Shown piece by piece: positions 23,229 through 35,400 of a DNA stretch of 64,000 nucleotides. Numbering within the stretch: the stretch's first letter is position 1; each line of letters opens with the position of its first letter. Origin of the DNA: Neoceratodus forsteri (taxonomy: Eukaryota > Chordata > Ceratodontiformes > Ceratodontidae); the NCBI GenBank assembly GCA_016271365.2, contig CM057452.1, forward strand, positions 1,247,965,001-1,248,029,000, given 5' to 3'. A program made the position numbers and the translations under genes. A model generated the notes under the pieces. That model was not told the origin of the DNA and made no database searches. It saw only the letters and a program-made list of their open reading frames with translations.

Positions 23229-24255
23229 AAAAGAATGGCAAGCATAATGGATGAAAGTCTGCACAGCGTGTAAATACATATGATACCTACAATGTAGTTT
23301 GCTTCATCTTTTTTGATAGGAAGGTAGTCTATTGTGAATGCTTATCATCAGTTTTTCCAACCTTAGGTTAAACAGAAACTCATTTAGCCATTCAGTATAT
23401 GAAATAACTTCTTGGTCTAACCAATGTGAGAGGACCAGTCTTTTGACAGTCATGGATACCATAGCAATACTGTGTTTCCTTTCTTTTATAGGGATTCCAT
23501 GAAAGTCATCCACCAGACAAGTCTCTGGAATAAAAAACCCATCAAGACCCAGAAGAGGGTCAACATTGTCATTAATCATGTGTCTTTGTTGTAATGCTAA
23601 ACTATGCATAATCAAGTCCCATCTTCCAACCCACATCTGGTGCAAATGCCTGTTGGCAACTTCCCTATTTTGGACTTTTTATGAGGAGTATAATAAAGAT
23701 TATCATGAATGTAACATTGTGTAAGGTGCAATTTGTCATGTGTGATAAAGGTATATAAGTTAGACTAAATTTTGTTAAAATGACCATTACGGAGTGCTGT
23801 ATTCCAGTATGGACAATTACAATCTAAGGTCAAGCAGAGTTTAAGAAAGAGAGAATGATATAGTTGAGAAATGGCATGAGGCTGGATAACTAGTTTTACT
23901 GGAGATGTAAGGAAGGAACCATTGGCCTCCAACCATGGCATGGGTCCCAAGTGGGAAATAATAGCATGCATGAGTTGCAGAAATTTAAAAATATACCTAT
24001 CAGTCAAGCTATAGGAGGTTTTAAGAAAATTAAATGGTAGCAAGCAAACACTGAGAATCAGACTAGACATACTAGAATTATCCAAATTCAGCAACCAGTC
24101 TTTTGGAATTACTTTTCAAGCTATTTAAAAAATTGGATTCCAAAAGACTGGTTGAGTTTCATATTTCAGTAAATTCAGAGGAAGTGCTGTGCTGAGTAGC
24201 ATATGAACTTGAAGACAAGTACCAATTACAGGATTCTGGATATCTAATGCAAGTA

Positions 24256-24396
24256 AGGCATGTTTTGCAAATAGTAACCATCAGGGGGATAGTCCTCGAT
24301 TATTACAATTCGGTAGGGGTAGCTAGATCCTATTGGGCAGACCAGATGGTCTGACGGTCTCCTTCTGCCATCACTTTCTATGTTAATTTGCTCCAT
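24256..24396 (+). repeat. CR1-like 3'-end insertion in L1
   Basis: TAGATCCTATTGGGCAGACC, then AGATGGTCTGACGGTCTCCT and TGCCATCACTTTCTATG, parallel the CR1 3' end at 51140-51232. The L1 reading resumes on both sides, so this is a severely 5'-truncated copy inserted after the L1. Confidence 0.75.
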
Positions 24397-25712
24397 TTCA
24401 GTAGTAGGCATAAGAGAGTATAGGAGGACTGGAGCTCTGTCGACTCTGTTAGAAGCCACTGTAAATATTTACTAGCATGACTAGCACAATGGTAAACACA
24501 GAAGTTTGGGAGGTGAAATCCACCTAGGATTTTTGGGACAGCCAATTTATTACATGCCTGCCATGGTAAGTTACCACTCCAGATAAATGTGCAGACCATG
24601 AAGTGTAATCTACAGATCCAGGAAAGGAGGAGGAAAACATTCAACATATCTAACAGGTAGAATATGCAAGGCAAGACATTCCTTTTTATTATATTGATTC
24701 TACCCCACAATGTTTAAAGTAAGATTCTCCACCTCGCCAGGTCCTGGTGAATAGTGGTGATTAAATAATCTAGATAGAGTATTTTTAAATAAATGGGGGT
24801 CTCAGGTGAGGTCTGTGCCTGGGTTTATTAGTTTCGTGGGTACCCAGATTAGGCCCAAAGCTACGTCTTCCTTAAAGACCCCACAATTAAGGGGCATCAC
24901 TAGTGTCTTGTTAGTGTTTAATCTGTAATTTGATAAATTCCCAAATTATCTTATAGTGTTCAGGATGGCAAGAATAGAAACTGTGGGACGGGTGACATGT
25001 AGAAGGATATCATATGCATATACCAATATTTAGAAGTGACGGTGCCCAGTTGGGATTCCAGTAACATGAGGGCTAGAACTGAATTTAATAATCAAAGCTT
25101 TTAGATAAATAAAAGGGGAGGGATAAGGGAGAGCCTTGTCGAGTGCCAATATGTAAAAATAAGGTGAGAGACAAGGCACTATTACAATAGATCTTGGCAC
25201 TCGGTCGAGAGTAAAGAGTTTTAACCCATCAGACAAATTCTACAGGAAAACCAAACTTAAGACTGCAATCAGAAAAGGCCAATATAGTCTATCAAAAGCT
25301 TCCTTCATTTCTAGAGACACCAGAGCCTCATGGAGAGCTGGGTCTCCAGACACAGAGAAAATATGAATCAATGTATGGAGACGATCAGATGAAGTTCTAG
25401 AAGGCATAAAACCCACTTGCTGGTGGCTGATCAAGCTTCCCCCCCCCCAAACCTAATAACCCTAGTGGTCAGTACTTTAGCTAAAATTTTAAAATCCTGG
25501 TTCATTAAAGAAATAGGATAGTAATTTGCAACTTGTTCTGTTTTTTCCCCAGTTTAAGTAACAATGTAATCATAACTTCAGCTATGGCTGGGTTGGAAAT
25601 CCCATGTTCAAAAATGTTGGCCAAGACTCGAGCCAGGATTAGGGCAAGTTCCACAGCAAATGTTTTCTAAAAATTAGAGGTAAAGCCAGCGGGTCCAGAG
25701 GCTTTATCCAAT

Positions 25713-26150
25713 GATTTATTTTTATTTATTTAGTTTTTGTTGACCGGGTAAGTGCACTAAACAAATCCTGCCTATTTTCAGGCACGATCCGGGGGAAGGG
25801 GATACAGATGAATGCCAACTGACCTTGAACCAGATGAAACTGTTGGTGGTATTTTTTTTTTAGTGAATGAGAGAAATTTGCCCAGAACACCGGGGAAATT
25901 CCCCTACTCTTTTCGATAAGTGCCATGGGATCTTTAACATCTGCCTGAACTACCACCAATCCAGGCAGATGGGACCTCAGTTTAACATCTCATCTGAAAG
26001 ACGGCACCTCAGAAGTGCAGCACCCCTCTCATGCTGCACTACAGTGTCAGTACCGGGATATTAACCCAAGTGCCAGATGTGGGAACTGAACCCACAGCCC
26101 TCTGATCTCCCAGCCTCAGAGGCAAGTGTGCTACCTACTGAGCCACTGAC
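25713..26150 (-). mobile_element. tRNA-derived SINE
   Basis: On the minus strand the right end is a tRNA-like head: box A TGGCTCAGTAGG (26145-26134) and box B GGTTCAGTTCCCAC (26092-26079), spaced as in a pol III promoter. The body contains CATCTCATCTGAAAGACGGC on the plus strand, a block I associate with HE1-like SINEs of sharks and coelacanth. The tail is A/T-rich (complement of TTATTTTTATTTATTTAG) at 25713-25733. It splits L1 ORF2. The head is not a functional tRNA gene. A short ATGAT on each side may be the target duplication. Confidence 0.85.
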
Positions 26151-28449
26151 ACTGATGATAGAGAGGTAATTGCAGCTATGCTCTTCAGTTGCAAGATTGG
26201 TTTGGCCATCTCTGCTCGTTGGGTTTCTGATAGGGAGGGAAGGGCTCTAGTGTCCAAGAAGGCAGAATCTTTTGGACTGGAGGGGGAGAAGACTGTGGGC
26301 CATAAAGGGCTTTGTAAAAGATATAAAACTTATGAGCTATGTCTCTTAAGGAGGTTTTAAGCATATTGTCAGCTTCTAATTTTATAAGTGGGAATAAGCC
26401 TAGAAGCCTCCTGTTTCCTCAATTGAAGGGCCTTCAGCTTACCTGTTTTTTTTTTTTTTTTGCCCTGGTCTACATAAGTAGAGTGAATTTTTAATATGGC
26501 ATATTTGGCCTTCTCTCTCGGAAGTTCTGCATATCTGTCCCACAACACATTCAGCCCAACCCTGAGGACCTCAAGTGTGGAGGGACTGAGCTTGCTTTCC
26601 ATAGCTCTAATGTTGTTTAGCAGGGCAGTGGCCTTCCCTGTCTCTTTTCTGTTCTGTTTAGATGCCATTCTAATAAACTCATCCTGCAAGATATACTTAC
26701 ACGACACCTATTCCAGATCCCATCTTGTAGTAGTCTGTCAGTTCAATTGCATGAAGGTGTTTATCAGTTCCCTAATACAATCAACTGTATAGTTATCTTA
26801 AAGTAGTTGATTATTAAGTTTACAGAGGGTATTTTTGTCTACCCTATTAGAAAATCAGTGCTGGATCCTTACTATGGAATGATCTGATAGAACTCTGGGG
26901 TCTATATCACACAGGTGCATTCCATGTAAAGAGATTTCACTAAACAAAATACAGTCAGTTCTGGAATAGGGCTTATGAGTGGGCGAATAATAGGTATAGC
27001 TTTTGGAGAAAGGGTTTAAAAGCCTCCGTGGGTCGCATAACCTCAGGGAATCCATCACATCATGTAGGGAACATCAGACTGTTGAGACACCTGACCTTTC
27101 TCTACCTGTCTGGTCCAAGTCACAGGAAATTGTCAAATTCCCGTCACCACCCAATATAATTGGGAGGTGCAGGAAGGGGGAAAGTACTTCTGCCAGTCTC
27201 ATAAAAAATACTGGAGAGTATGTGACCATAAACACTTTGCAAAAGTAGTTCTGTTTTATCTAGTACCCCAGTGGCAAATATACATCTACCATCTGAGTCT
27301 TTCACACACTGGGTAAGGAGAAATTGAGTGTTATGATTAATTAAAATGGCTACTCTCTTTGTGTGAGGTCTGTACCCTACACCAAATACTTGGCCAGTGC
27401 TTCCTCTGCAGAAGCGATTACTCTCTGTTGTCAACAAATAAGCTGTAAGAACACAACATGCATGCCTAATTGCATAATACCATATGTTTAAGAATTTGGT
27501 AATGCTTAACTTTCTAACGTGTCCCTGTAACATTTCAAGAGTCATATTTGATGACATTACTCATTGCCACGATGAGTAGAAACCATTGCATACTCTCTTA
27601 TATGAATGTATAGAACAATGTATAATCAGAAGCTGACTGAAACTCACTCCAATCCCCCCTCCCTCCCCACAGACCTAAGAAACAACAGGAACCATTTCCA
27701 GAACAAGAAAACTTGTAAATAGAAAAACAAGTAACAATCCTACCAAGAAAGTTAGACCTACCCCCAATCACAAGACTGCACTGTTATCAATGGGTCCTCT
27801 TTGGATCTCATAGAAAAACTCTTCACAGATCCTCAGGTATATAGTGTAGATGGCAAAAAGATGGCTGGCAATGCAATAGCAGATAATATTCAAAAGAAAT
27901 GGAGGAAAGAGGGGGAGAGCAGCAGGCTACCCTCTTCCTTGTACAGCTAGCCTTAACAAATGCTGAGGGAACAAATAGAAGTAGGCAAAGGTGCATCACC
28001 AAACATAAGGAACAACTGGAAATTACTATGACAATGAAATACAAACTTTTCTCCTGACCCCCATAAGGAAACTATATATAGTCCATTTATAGATTAAGAC
28101 TGCAGCCTGCTTCTCACATGACAGTGCTTCTGTAGTCCAGTGATGGTCCATGTTGTATGGTCACACTGAGTCTTTGAAGCATCTGCTTGTACAGAAATGC
28201 TGGAAATAGGGATTAGACTGAAGCTTAATCCAGCCAAACATAGCAGTTGGAGATTACACTCAATATAGTAAATATTTCTCCGATTGTTGCATAGAGGCAG
28301 GGTAGAAAGTAGAGGGCAAGAGCAACTGTCATGGGGTGCATCAGGGTGAGAGAACATTAAGAAGTTCCCCTGCAACATAGTTCTCAGAGCTAGTCACCTA
28401 AGGAGAGAGCATCCTTTGGTAAGTATGCCATACTGTGAGCAGAGGGAGC

Positions 28450-29430
28450 TAGTATATTAATAAGGAGGAGGAGGAGGTCTTGTAACTAGGAGAGTTCAGA
28501 AAAGCCAAAATGTACTGCAGTAATCCTAAAGTGACAAAGCCTTGCTAAAACATAGCTTTTGCTGCTGAATTGTGACCAGGTCAATGATCTGGGGTATGCT
28601 GTGCAGAGAAGAGATTCGGAAAGTACTTTGGTAATTCTTGTTTAGTTTCAGCTGCTGATTCAAAATGCTTGTCCTCTTTATCAGTGGCAACTTGAAGATG
28701 GGCTGGGTGTTTTAGTCAAAATATAATACCAGCAATATACAGCTTAATTTTAATGTCATGATACTCTTGCTGCTTAGCTCAGACACTGAACAAAAGTCTC
28801 TGAAAATAAAAAGTCTATTGCCTTCCCACCATAATTCTATCTCTTCCCACAGCTTATTTTGCACATGCAGTTTGTCAAAATAGTTTAGCATTCTAAAGAT
28901 TGTGGGTTACGGCTTGTCCCTGGGATTAGGCATTGGTCTGAGTGACCTGTGTGCCTGTTCTCTGATATACTGGGCCCTATGTGGAGAGAGGCCAGCTATT
29001 TTATCCAATAACTTTTGGACAAACTTTATGGTGCCTGCCTCTCCGGACATTCAGGCAGACCAATAACAATTACATTATTACACCTACTATGGCCTTCTTG
29101 ATCTTCAATGTGTTCTTCAAGTTTTTGCAGGTTGCATCAAAGACTCTCAATGTCAGGCTCCAGTTTATCAGTTTTATCTTCCAGGGAAGAAATATAAGCT
29201 TCTGAATCCGAGACTCACAGCACAAGGGTTTCCAGAGCTAGTTTTACTGATCTAAAATCAGCTACCAGGTCAAGCAGGGTGTCTCTAATAATGTTAAGTT
29301 CAGAAGAAACATTCAGTGGTGGTGAGCTCGGTCTCCAGATCCAGGGAGGAGAGTCGTGAGTTATCCTCTTTGTGGCACTTTGGTGAATGGGGGCAAGGCG
29401 ACAGAGGTGGCAGTGTTGAAGAAACCTCCA
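28450..29430 (-). pseudogene. L1 (Tx1-type) ORF1
   Basis: In minus-strand order: a coiled-coil-like stretch near 29330-29130 (SEAYISSLEDKTDKLEPDIE), the RRM-like block CNNVIVIGLPECPERQAP at about 29090-29030, then HRAQYI, AHRSLRPMPNPRDKP and FRMLNYFDKLHVQNKLW (28980-28850), which match the C-terminal domain of L1 ORF1 proteins. These proteins bind LINE RNA and act as trimers. The frame changes several times, so no full ORF remains. It precedes ORF2 on the same strand, as in L1. Confidence 0.72.
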
Positions 29431-29610
29431 TAGTATGTAGGTCTAAAGTCATTTCCTGATGAAACTAGTATCAATTGGTAGCATTTGCTAAGAGCTACTA
29501 AATACTATAGCAGCTGAAGTAAAATAATAAAAGTTTGCATTGCTAGTGACTGATTAAATATAATGCCATGAGGAGCTAGCATGGGAGCAACTGCTCTTCA
29601 GTCTACCATC

Positions 29611-29870
29611 ATGTGACCTCTCCGTTGAGCTGAATACATTGCTGAGATATATTTACCCTTGCTGCCACCAGCTGATCATGGAGCTCTGCTATGGTCCTGC
29701 AAATGGGGCAGCGCCCCCACCTCCAGAACATATCCCTAGAGAAGCGTGCCCCATGGTCTCCACAGCTGAGCACATCATCTCTGAACCCCATCCCAAAAAG
29801 ATCTGTATTACAGAGAGAACTAGTTTAATTCATAGTGCTCACCAAGATAGGGTGTTGCTGTATGGATCGG
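29611..29870 (-). pseudogene. CR1 ORF1 N-terminal fragment (CPICR motif)
   Basis: The minus strand encodes DMFWRWGRCPICRTIAELHD. The full-length CR1 at 46575-51232 encodes EIFWRMRCCPICRHLSGL at the start of its ORF1. The shared FWR and CPICR spacing suggests a piece of CR1 5' end. Extent and relation to the neighbouring L1 are uncertain. Confidence 0.45.
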
Positions 29871-30599
29871 CTACAGCACCAAAAACAGGAGTATAATCTA
29901 CCTTAGGTGCTCATCCAGATAATCTGAAGCTGTCAGATTCAACTGAAAACACAATACAACCCTGGCATTTCAGGTACACTAGCTATGCCACAGATACAGG
30001 TATGAAAAACAAAAAAAAATTTTTATTTTTATTTTACATGGGCAATGTGTACTAACTGTAGCTGAGGCAAGGTACTCTATTAACCTGTGGGACCCACTTA
30101 AATAGATATCAGACTAGCAGCAGGTTCCCCAAACTCTTCTCCCACAGTCAGACAAATGGATATCAGACTAGCAGCAAATTCCTCAAACCCTTCTTTCACA
30201 AGCAATACAGGTGTACCTGGGGTGTGACAGGCAGAATTCCTGGCTGTTGGCTATCTCCTTGGTTGACTTCAGGCAGACTCTACTTCTTCATTTTCCTTTG
30301 CACTATGGTCTTTGGTGCAGAAGACCACTAGCAGAGAGAAGCTTAAAATGGATCTTCAGCACACCTGACTCTGCTTTCACAGGTCACAGGTCCCTCCCAT
30401 TTAGCTGTCTCAGTTAGCTGCAAAGTGAAAGGGGGAAGGGGAGCTGTAACTGCTCTACCGTTTTCCTTTCCTTAATGTGCTGCTTCTAAAAGCAGAATCA
30501 AAAACTTTCACTTTTCCCTGTTGGCGATGTACTAAATATTGTAGATAATGCAGTACCTATTTCACAGAGTCTTTCAAAATGCATCTGATACTCCCCTGC
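29871..30599. other. no gene seen; 54-bp tandem duplication
   Basis: I find no coding motif. GATATCAGACTAGCAGCA starts at 30105 and again at 30159, giving a 54-bp unit repeated about 1.8 times up to 30200. Its right part may be leader of the L2 element that follows. Confidence 0.6.
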
Positions 30600-30639
30600 T
30601 GATCTCACAGTTCCTGTATGTAGCTGGAGCCTTGAGAGA

Positions 30640-32895
30640 GGCCAGTTGTGTTTGGTCTCCATCCCCAGCAGTCCCACTGGACCACGTGGGCTGGTAGCCA
30701 AGGGGCAGGCAGCCCCCTTCAATCTCCTCTGGACAGTGCTATGCAATGCCAGGTTGATAAGAAACAAGACAGCAGTTTTAGCAGACTTGGTTTCCTCTGT
30801 CAACCTGGCTTGCATCACAGAGACCTGGTTGCGTGATGACGCTGGGCCAGTTCTGGAGATGGCCGTCCCCCTGGGTACACCGTAGTGCACTGTCTGAGGA
30901 GGGAATACAGGGGTGGGGGAGTGGCCATCATTTTTAGATTCTGCCTGGGTTTCACTGTACACCTGGTCAGAACAGTCAGGTCCTTTGAGTGTGTGGCAGT
31001 ACGTGGGGTCCAGGTGCAGGTTGCAGGATCCTCCTCATTTATCAGCCTCCTGGCTCCTGGGGGGATTTCCTGTAGGAGGTTGCAGACTTCATTGTCGATC
31101 AGGTATTGAGTCCCCTAGATGTTTAATCCTGGGGGACTTCAATGCCTGAGTCAATGACAAATCCTCACAATTCAGTTGTGACCTCCTCCAGCTGATGTCA
31201 TTGCTGGGCCTAGCACAGGTGGTTACATCTGTGACACATCATGGTGGCCACATGTTCGACCTGGTGCTTCAGCTGGGTCTAGGGGTTGAGAGCCTCAAGA
31301 TACATTGGGTCAGTTGGTCCAATCACTGTACGGTGGGATTCATGTTTGGGGCCCCCCGTGAAAGTCCCTCCCCTGTGGAAATGGTAAGCTATCACCCTTT
31401 AAGGGGTTTGTCCCCAGAGAGACTGCTGGTGGTGGCTGACTTATCTAGGGTGGAGGCTGCATGTGTGGAGGGAAATGGCGAGGCGGTGGCTACCTATACT
31501 AGGGTGGTATCCAAAGCATTTGACTACCTCTCACCAGTCTGTATATGACCCAGATCCTCTCACTTGAGATCTCCTTGGTTTGATGGGGATCTCAAGGTGT
31601 TGAAGATCAGGGGTCAGAAGTTTGAGCATTGCTGGTGGAAGACCCAGTCTGCGAAGGACAAACTGGCCCAGCGAGCTCATTATGCTGAGTAACAAGGGGC
31701 AATTACCCATAAGAAGGCAGAATTCCTGTCCAGGGAAATTGCTGCAGGGAGGAACAGACCATCCCAGCCTTTTCGGACTGTGGACAGACTGCTTCATCCA
31801 GTCGGTCTACAGCCGAAAAAAGTCTTTTCATGCACTTTATGTGAGGAATTTGCTCTGTTCTTCTCTGGCAGGGTGTCCTCAGTAGGGGATTCCATCAGTG
31901 AGACAAGTTTTGCCTTGCAGTGGTTGTGCTGGAAGGAATGGTGGAACTCTGTCTGTCTGGAAGGAGTTTAGACCATGGAGGTGGCCGAGGTCATAGAGGT
32001 ACTATCAGAGCTAAAGCACACATATTGTGAACTGGACCCAGCCCTGACCTGTTTCTGGATAAGATGTGCTGAAGCTGTTGGCTCAGTGTTCACGGGAATT
32101 GTCCAGTGCTCAATGTCAGAGGGAGTCTTCCCAGATGCCCTGAACGAGGCTCTGGTGAGACTCCTCTTGAAGAAATCATCTCTGGACCCTGACGTTCTGG
32201 TGAATTACCATCCCATTTCCAGCCTGCCATTTTTGAGCAAGGTTGTTGAGAAACTTGTGGTGCAACAGCTCGAAGAGCACCTCGTGTCCTTTGACATCTA
32301 TGAGCCATTCCAGTAGGGTTTTAGGGCCAGATGCAGCACTGAAACGGTGTTAGTTAGGGTGCATAATGACCTCCTTAGGGACAAAGATAGAGGTGACAAG
32401 TCATTTCTTGTTCTCCTTGACCTTTTGTCAGCCTTTGATACTGTGGATGACACTGTGCTTCTCGATCATCTCCGTGAGTACTGTGGACTCGCCAGTACTG
32501 TCATCAACTGGTTTGAGTCCTATCTTGCTGATAGGGTGCAGCAGGTAGTGATGGGGAATTTCTCCTCCTCCCCAATGCCCCTGTCATGTGGAGTATAGCA
32601 GGGTTCGATCTTTTCACCGTTTTTATTTGCAGTATACCTGCTGCCCCTGGGTGACATCATTCAGCAATGCAGTGTGGGTTTCCACTGCTATGCAGATGAT
32701 ACCCACCTGTATGTGTCATTTGCCCCTGGAACATGCAATGCTGTGGATGTGATTAACAACTGTCTGGCCGAAATCAATGTTTGGATGTTCTCCAGTTGGT
32801 TGCGACTGAATCCAGACAAGACAGAGGTGCTGGTGATCGAGTCTGGTCATGGGCGTGATGGGATTGCCTCCAGAATGAGCACAGGATTGTTTCTG
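30640..32895 (+). pseudogene. L2 ORF2 endonuclease and reverse transcriptase
   Basis: Endonuclease: NARLIRNKTAVLADLVSS, LACITETWLRDD (30740-30840), GGGVAIIFR, then LILGDFNA at 31126 and VTSVTHHGGHMFDLVL (31216). RT: LKHTYCELDPALTCFW (32010), NYHPISSLPFLSKVVEKLVV, LLDLLSAFDTVDDTVLLDHL (32407), and the catalytic box CYADDTHLYVSF near 32690, which is intact. Stops include TAG at 32314-32316 and at 32596-32598 and a frameshift around 30880. The family nicks target DNA and reverse transcribes its own RNA. This copy is dead but preserves both catalytic signatures. Confidence 0.9.
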
Positions 32896-33902
32896 GGGTC
32901 ATAGAAACATGGAATTTGATGGCAGATAAGGACTGCTTGGCCCACCCAGTCTGCCCATTTCTTTACCTAATGGATAAGCTGCAGATCCTAGTTAACCAAC
33001 AGCCTACTTCCTCCTACCCCCAACCCTTAGAATTGCTTTATGTCTGTCCCATGCATTCTTGAATTCCCCCACTGTTTTTGACTCCACTACCTCCTCAGGA
33101 AAGCAGTTCCATGCATCCACTACCCTCTCCATGAAAAAATGCTTCCTCACATTACCTCTGAGCCATCCCCCTTCTATCTTCAAATTGTGCCCCCTTGTTC
33201 TTGCACATCTCTTTTTCTAAAAGATGCTTCCCTCTTGGACTTTGTTGATTCCCTTGAGGGACTTGAAAGTTTCTATCATGTCCCCCCCCGTCCCTCCTTT
33301 CCTCGAGGGTATACATATTAAGCTCCTTAAGTCTCTCTTCATATGTCTGTTGGTGCAGACCCTGCACCATTTTAGTTGCCCTCCTCTGGACTGCCTCCAT
33401 CCTGTCTATGTCCTTGTGGAGATTGGGTCTACAGAACTACACGCAGTACTCCAGTTGGGGTCTTACCAGCTGTTTGTACAGAGGGATAACAACTTCCTGT
33501 ATTGTACTGGTGATGCCTCTTCCTATACATCCAAGTATCCCCCCAGCCCTCTTTACTGCCTTCTCACATTGCGTGCCCACCTTTAGGTCATCTGATATGA
33601 CTACCCCCGGTCCCTTTCCATTTTTGTTGTTGTTAGTATCTCAACCCCCATAGTGTACTCTTCCCCTGGGTTTTTGTTTCCCAGGTGCATTACTTTGCAC
33701 TTCTTAGCATTGAATCTAAGCTGTCATACGTTTGACCATTCCTCCAACCTTGCCAAGTCCCTTCTCATCCTTTCCACCCCACCTTGTGTATCAACCTGTT
33801 GCAGATCTTTGTGTCGTCTGCAAAGAGACATACTTTTCCTTCCAGTCCCTCTGCAATGTCACTTATAAAGTCTGCTCCATCGATGGCTTCCTTGAGGGTG
33901 TG
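32896..33902 (-). pseudogene. CR1 3' fragment inserted antisense in L2
   Basis: The plus strand starts CATAGAAACATGGAATTTGA and GATGGCAGATAAGGACTG, the complement of the CR1 3' end. Minus-strand reading includes MEAVQRRATKMVQGLHQQTY (33400). It stops near the CR1 region encoding FISDIAEG. L2 sequence resumes at about 33903 (DLGMILDSRLTLKAQ). The copy is 5'-truncated at about the middle of RT. Confidence 0.88.
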
Positions 33903-34524
33903 AGATCTTGGCATGATCCTGGACAGTAGACTGACTCTTAAGGCTCAGGTGTTATCTGTTGTAAAAAGTGGGTTTTACCACTTGATGACTATTACCAGGA
34001 TCAAGCCCCTCGTTCCACCCGAAGACTTACCAACACTAGTACATGCCTTCGTTACCTCCAGGCTCGACTACTGTAACTCTTTTTACTTTGGGGTCACTGG
34101 AGGGACCCTCCACCAGTTACAGCTTGTGCAGAATGTGGCGGCCCAGTTGATGATTGACCTGCCCAGGTTCAGTCATTTGACCCCAGTCCTGCGGGCCTTG
34201 CACTGGCTGCTAATCAAGAAGAGGGTTCTCTTCAAGGTGGGCTTGCTCACCTACAAGGCCCTCTGTGGACTGGGCCCTGGCTACCTGTCTGAGCTCCTAT
34301 CACCTGCCACTTTGGTCCACCCTCACTGCTCATCAACCAGGGGCCTCCTGGATGTTCCCAGGGTTTGGCTCAAGACCTCGGGTGACCATGCATTTAGTGT
34401 TGCAGGGCCGACTCTGTGGAACTCTCTTCCAGCTATTATCCTGGAGGCCCCATTGGTCGAGGTGTTTAAGCACAGACTTAAAAGCCACTTCTTCCATTTT
34501 GCCTTTCTGAAAGATATTGTATAA
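33903..34524 (+). pseudogene. L2 ORF2 C-terminal part
   Basis: It continues the L2 frame after the CR1 insertion: MILDSRLTLKAQVLSVVKSG, LVHAFVTSRLDYCNSFYFG, LQLVQNVAAQLMIDLPRFSH, ALHWLLIKKRVLFKVGLLTY and GPTLWNSLPAIILEA, ending at TAA 34522-34524. This is the conserved tail of L2 ORF2 downstream of RT and is open throughout. Confidence 0.9.
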
Positions 34525-35179
34525 TCTGCCCCAATTTCTGAAATTTTTAACTTAAATTTCACTGAATTATTTTAGTATTTTAAAGATTGCTACAAATATT
34601 GTGCCTTATTGCTATGTTTTAAGTTAACTGTTGCTTGTATTCATTGTTTTTTATTGTTAGGTACCCAGAGACTCCGGGATTGGGTGCCATAGAAATAAAA
34701 TGTGCCTTGCTTTGCCTTGCTTTGTATGTGATATGATGGTATGTACCTTCTGTTGTCATGGTAAGAATCATGATGCCATAAACAAAAGCACTGTGAGTTT
34801 AACTGGGGAGAGGTAATTAATTATGTTTGCTTGCATGCATGTGCAAGAAACATAGTGCCATCATCCGAGGTTTTGGAGGTGTGTCACCCCCTCTTCCAAT
34901 TCAGTCAGTGTGTTGGCAGGCACGGCCCCTGTCCGCCAATGCATGCTGGAGCTGTCTATGACAAGCTCCAAAATGCAGTGGCATACAGTTGAAAGGGGGA
35001 GCTATGCTTCAGTGAGCAGCGATAAGATATCGCCTGCTCATGCGCAGCTCCCCCTACACACACACACACACACAGAAACGCATGCACGCATACTGCATGC
35101 TGCCCCCCCACGCACACACTCTATAGCCGACGGGGTGCCCAATCCCTCACGGGCTGTGCTGCACCTCAAAAGCTTTCCA

Positions 35180-35400
35180 AATGCCACGCTGGGTGCCCAC
35201 CCCAAGCATGGCAATCAGTGGTATAGCCGACGGGCTGCTCAATCCCGCCGGCTTCACTGTCTCCCGAATACAGGGTGCCACGCTGAGACCACCCCAGCAT
35301 GGCAACAAATGCCATGGCTGACGGGGTGTCCAATCCCCGTTGGTTCCACACCTCCCCAGCTGTCCTTCTGCCACGCTGGGAGCCCACCCAGCGTGGCAAC
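35180..35400. repeat. GC-rich ~100-bp repeat with hairpins, three units
   Basis: Each unit has the core GCCACGCTGGG, a 6-8 base loop and CCCAGCGTGGC or a variant, a stem of up to 11 bp, followed by a region with GACGGG and CAATCCC. Cores lie near 35183, 35276 and 35371. Three corresponding units are at 45690, 45798 and 45897 in copy 2. Confidence 0.8.

Larger units (their letters stand above)
15985..23285 (+). mobile_element. second CR1-like LINE with duplicated 5' leader, full-length plan
   Basis: A tandemly duplicated leader (15985-16800) is followed by ORF1 with a CxxC motif and esterase (16971-18121), endonuclease (18160-19380) and RT (21735-23228). A minus-strand LINE interrupts at 19381-21734, and a (TA)n tract has expanded inside the endonuclease. 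The usual 3' UTR is missing where an L1 begins near 23286; a matching 3' end is at 24256-24396. This family is AT-rich and clearly different from the copy at 46575-51232. Confidence 0.8.
23300..27600 (-). pseudogene. L1 (Tx1-type) ORF2 endonuclease and reverse transcriptase
   Basis: Endonuclease: KRVAILINHNTQFLLTQCVK (about 27340-27290), then TYYSPTHKPYSRTDC and DIDPRVLSDHSIVRI (27058-26855). A middle region follows at 26707-26369 (NNIRAMESKLS, WDRYAELPREKAKYAI). RT: ISHQQVGFMPSRTSSDRL and LEMKEAFDRLYWPFL (25434-25240), then FYILALDKALPYPSPFIYL (25236-25030), where the catalytic box region is eroded. C-terminal parts are at 24710-24378 (GGFHLPNFCVYHCASHA) and 24094-23304. There are many stops. 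The enzyme would nick and reverse transcribe at AT-rich targets in active relatives. Confidence 0.82.
23286..29610 (-). mobile_element. L1 LINE of Tx1 type, both ORFs (decayed)
   Basis: On the minus strand ORF1 (29430-28450) precedes an endonuclease-RT ORF2 (27600-23300). The L1 type shows in the ORF1 RNA-binding fold (NNVIVIGLPECPERQAP), in the endonuclease (HKPYSRTDCILFS, LSDHSIV) and in WGRINIIKRNVLPCIFYLL. A SINE (25713-26150) and a CR1-like 3' end (24256-24396) inserted later. The 3' end stops right after ORF2 without a clear UTR. Tx1-type L1 is common in amphibians and fishes. Confidence 0.8.
30600..34715 (+). mobile_element. near full-length L2 LINE
   Basis: Endonuclease, RT and the 3' end are present in order, mostly in frame 1, with an antisense CR1 fragment inserted at 32896-33902. 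The 3' end is CATAGAAATAAAATG followed by repeats of TGCCTTGCTT. This is a different L2 subfamily from the fragment at 10280-11206, which ends in GAATTGAATT. Confidence 0.85.

Noticed and set aside
26069..26150. tRNA gene on the minus strand
   Set aside because: Box A and box B are present, but the cloverleaf is degenerate and the sequence continues into a SINE body and tail.
35180..35400. CRISPR-like array of palindromic repeats
   Set aside because: The setting is vertebrate, only three units exist, spacers are homologous rather than unique, and there are no cas genes.
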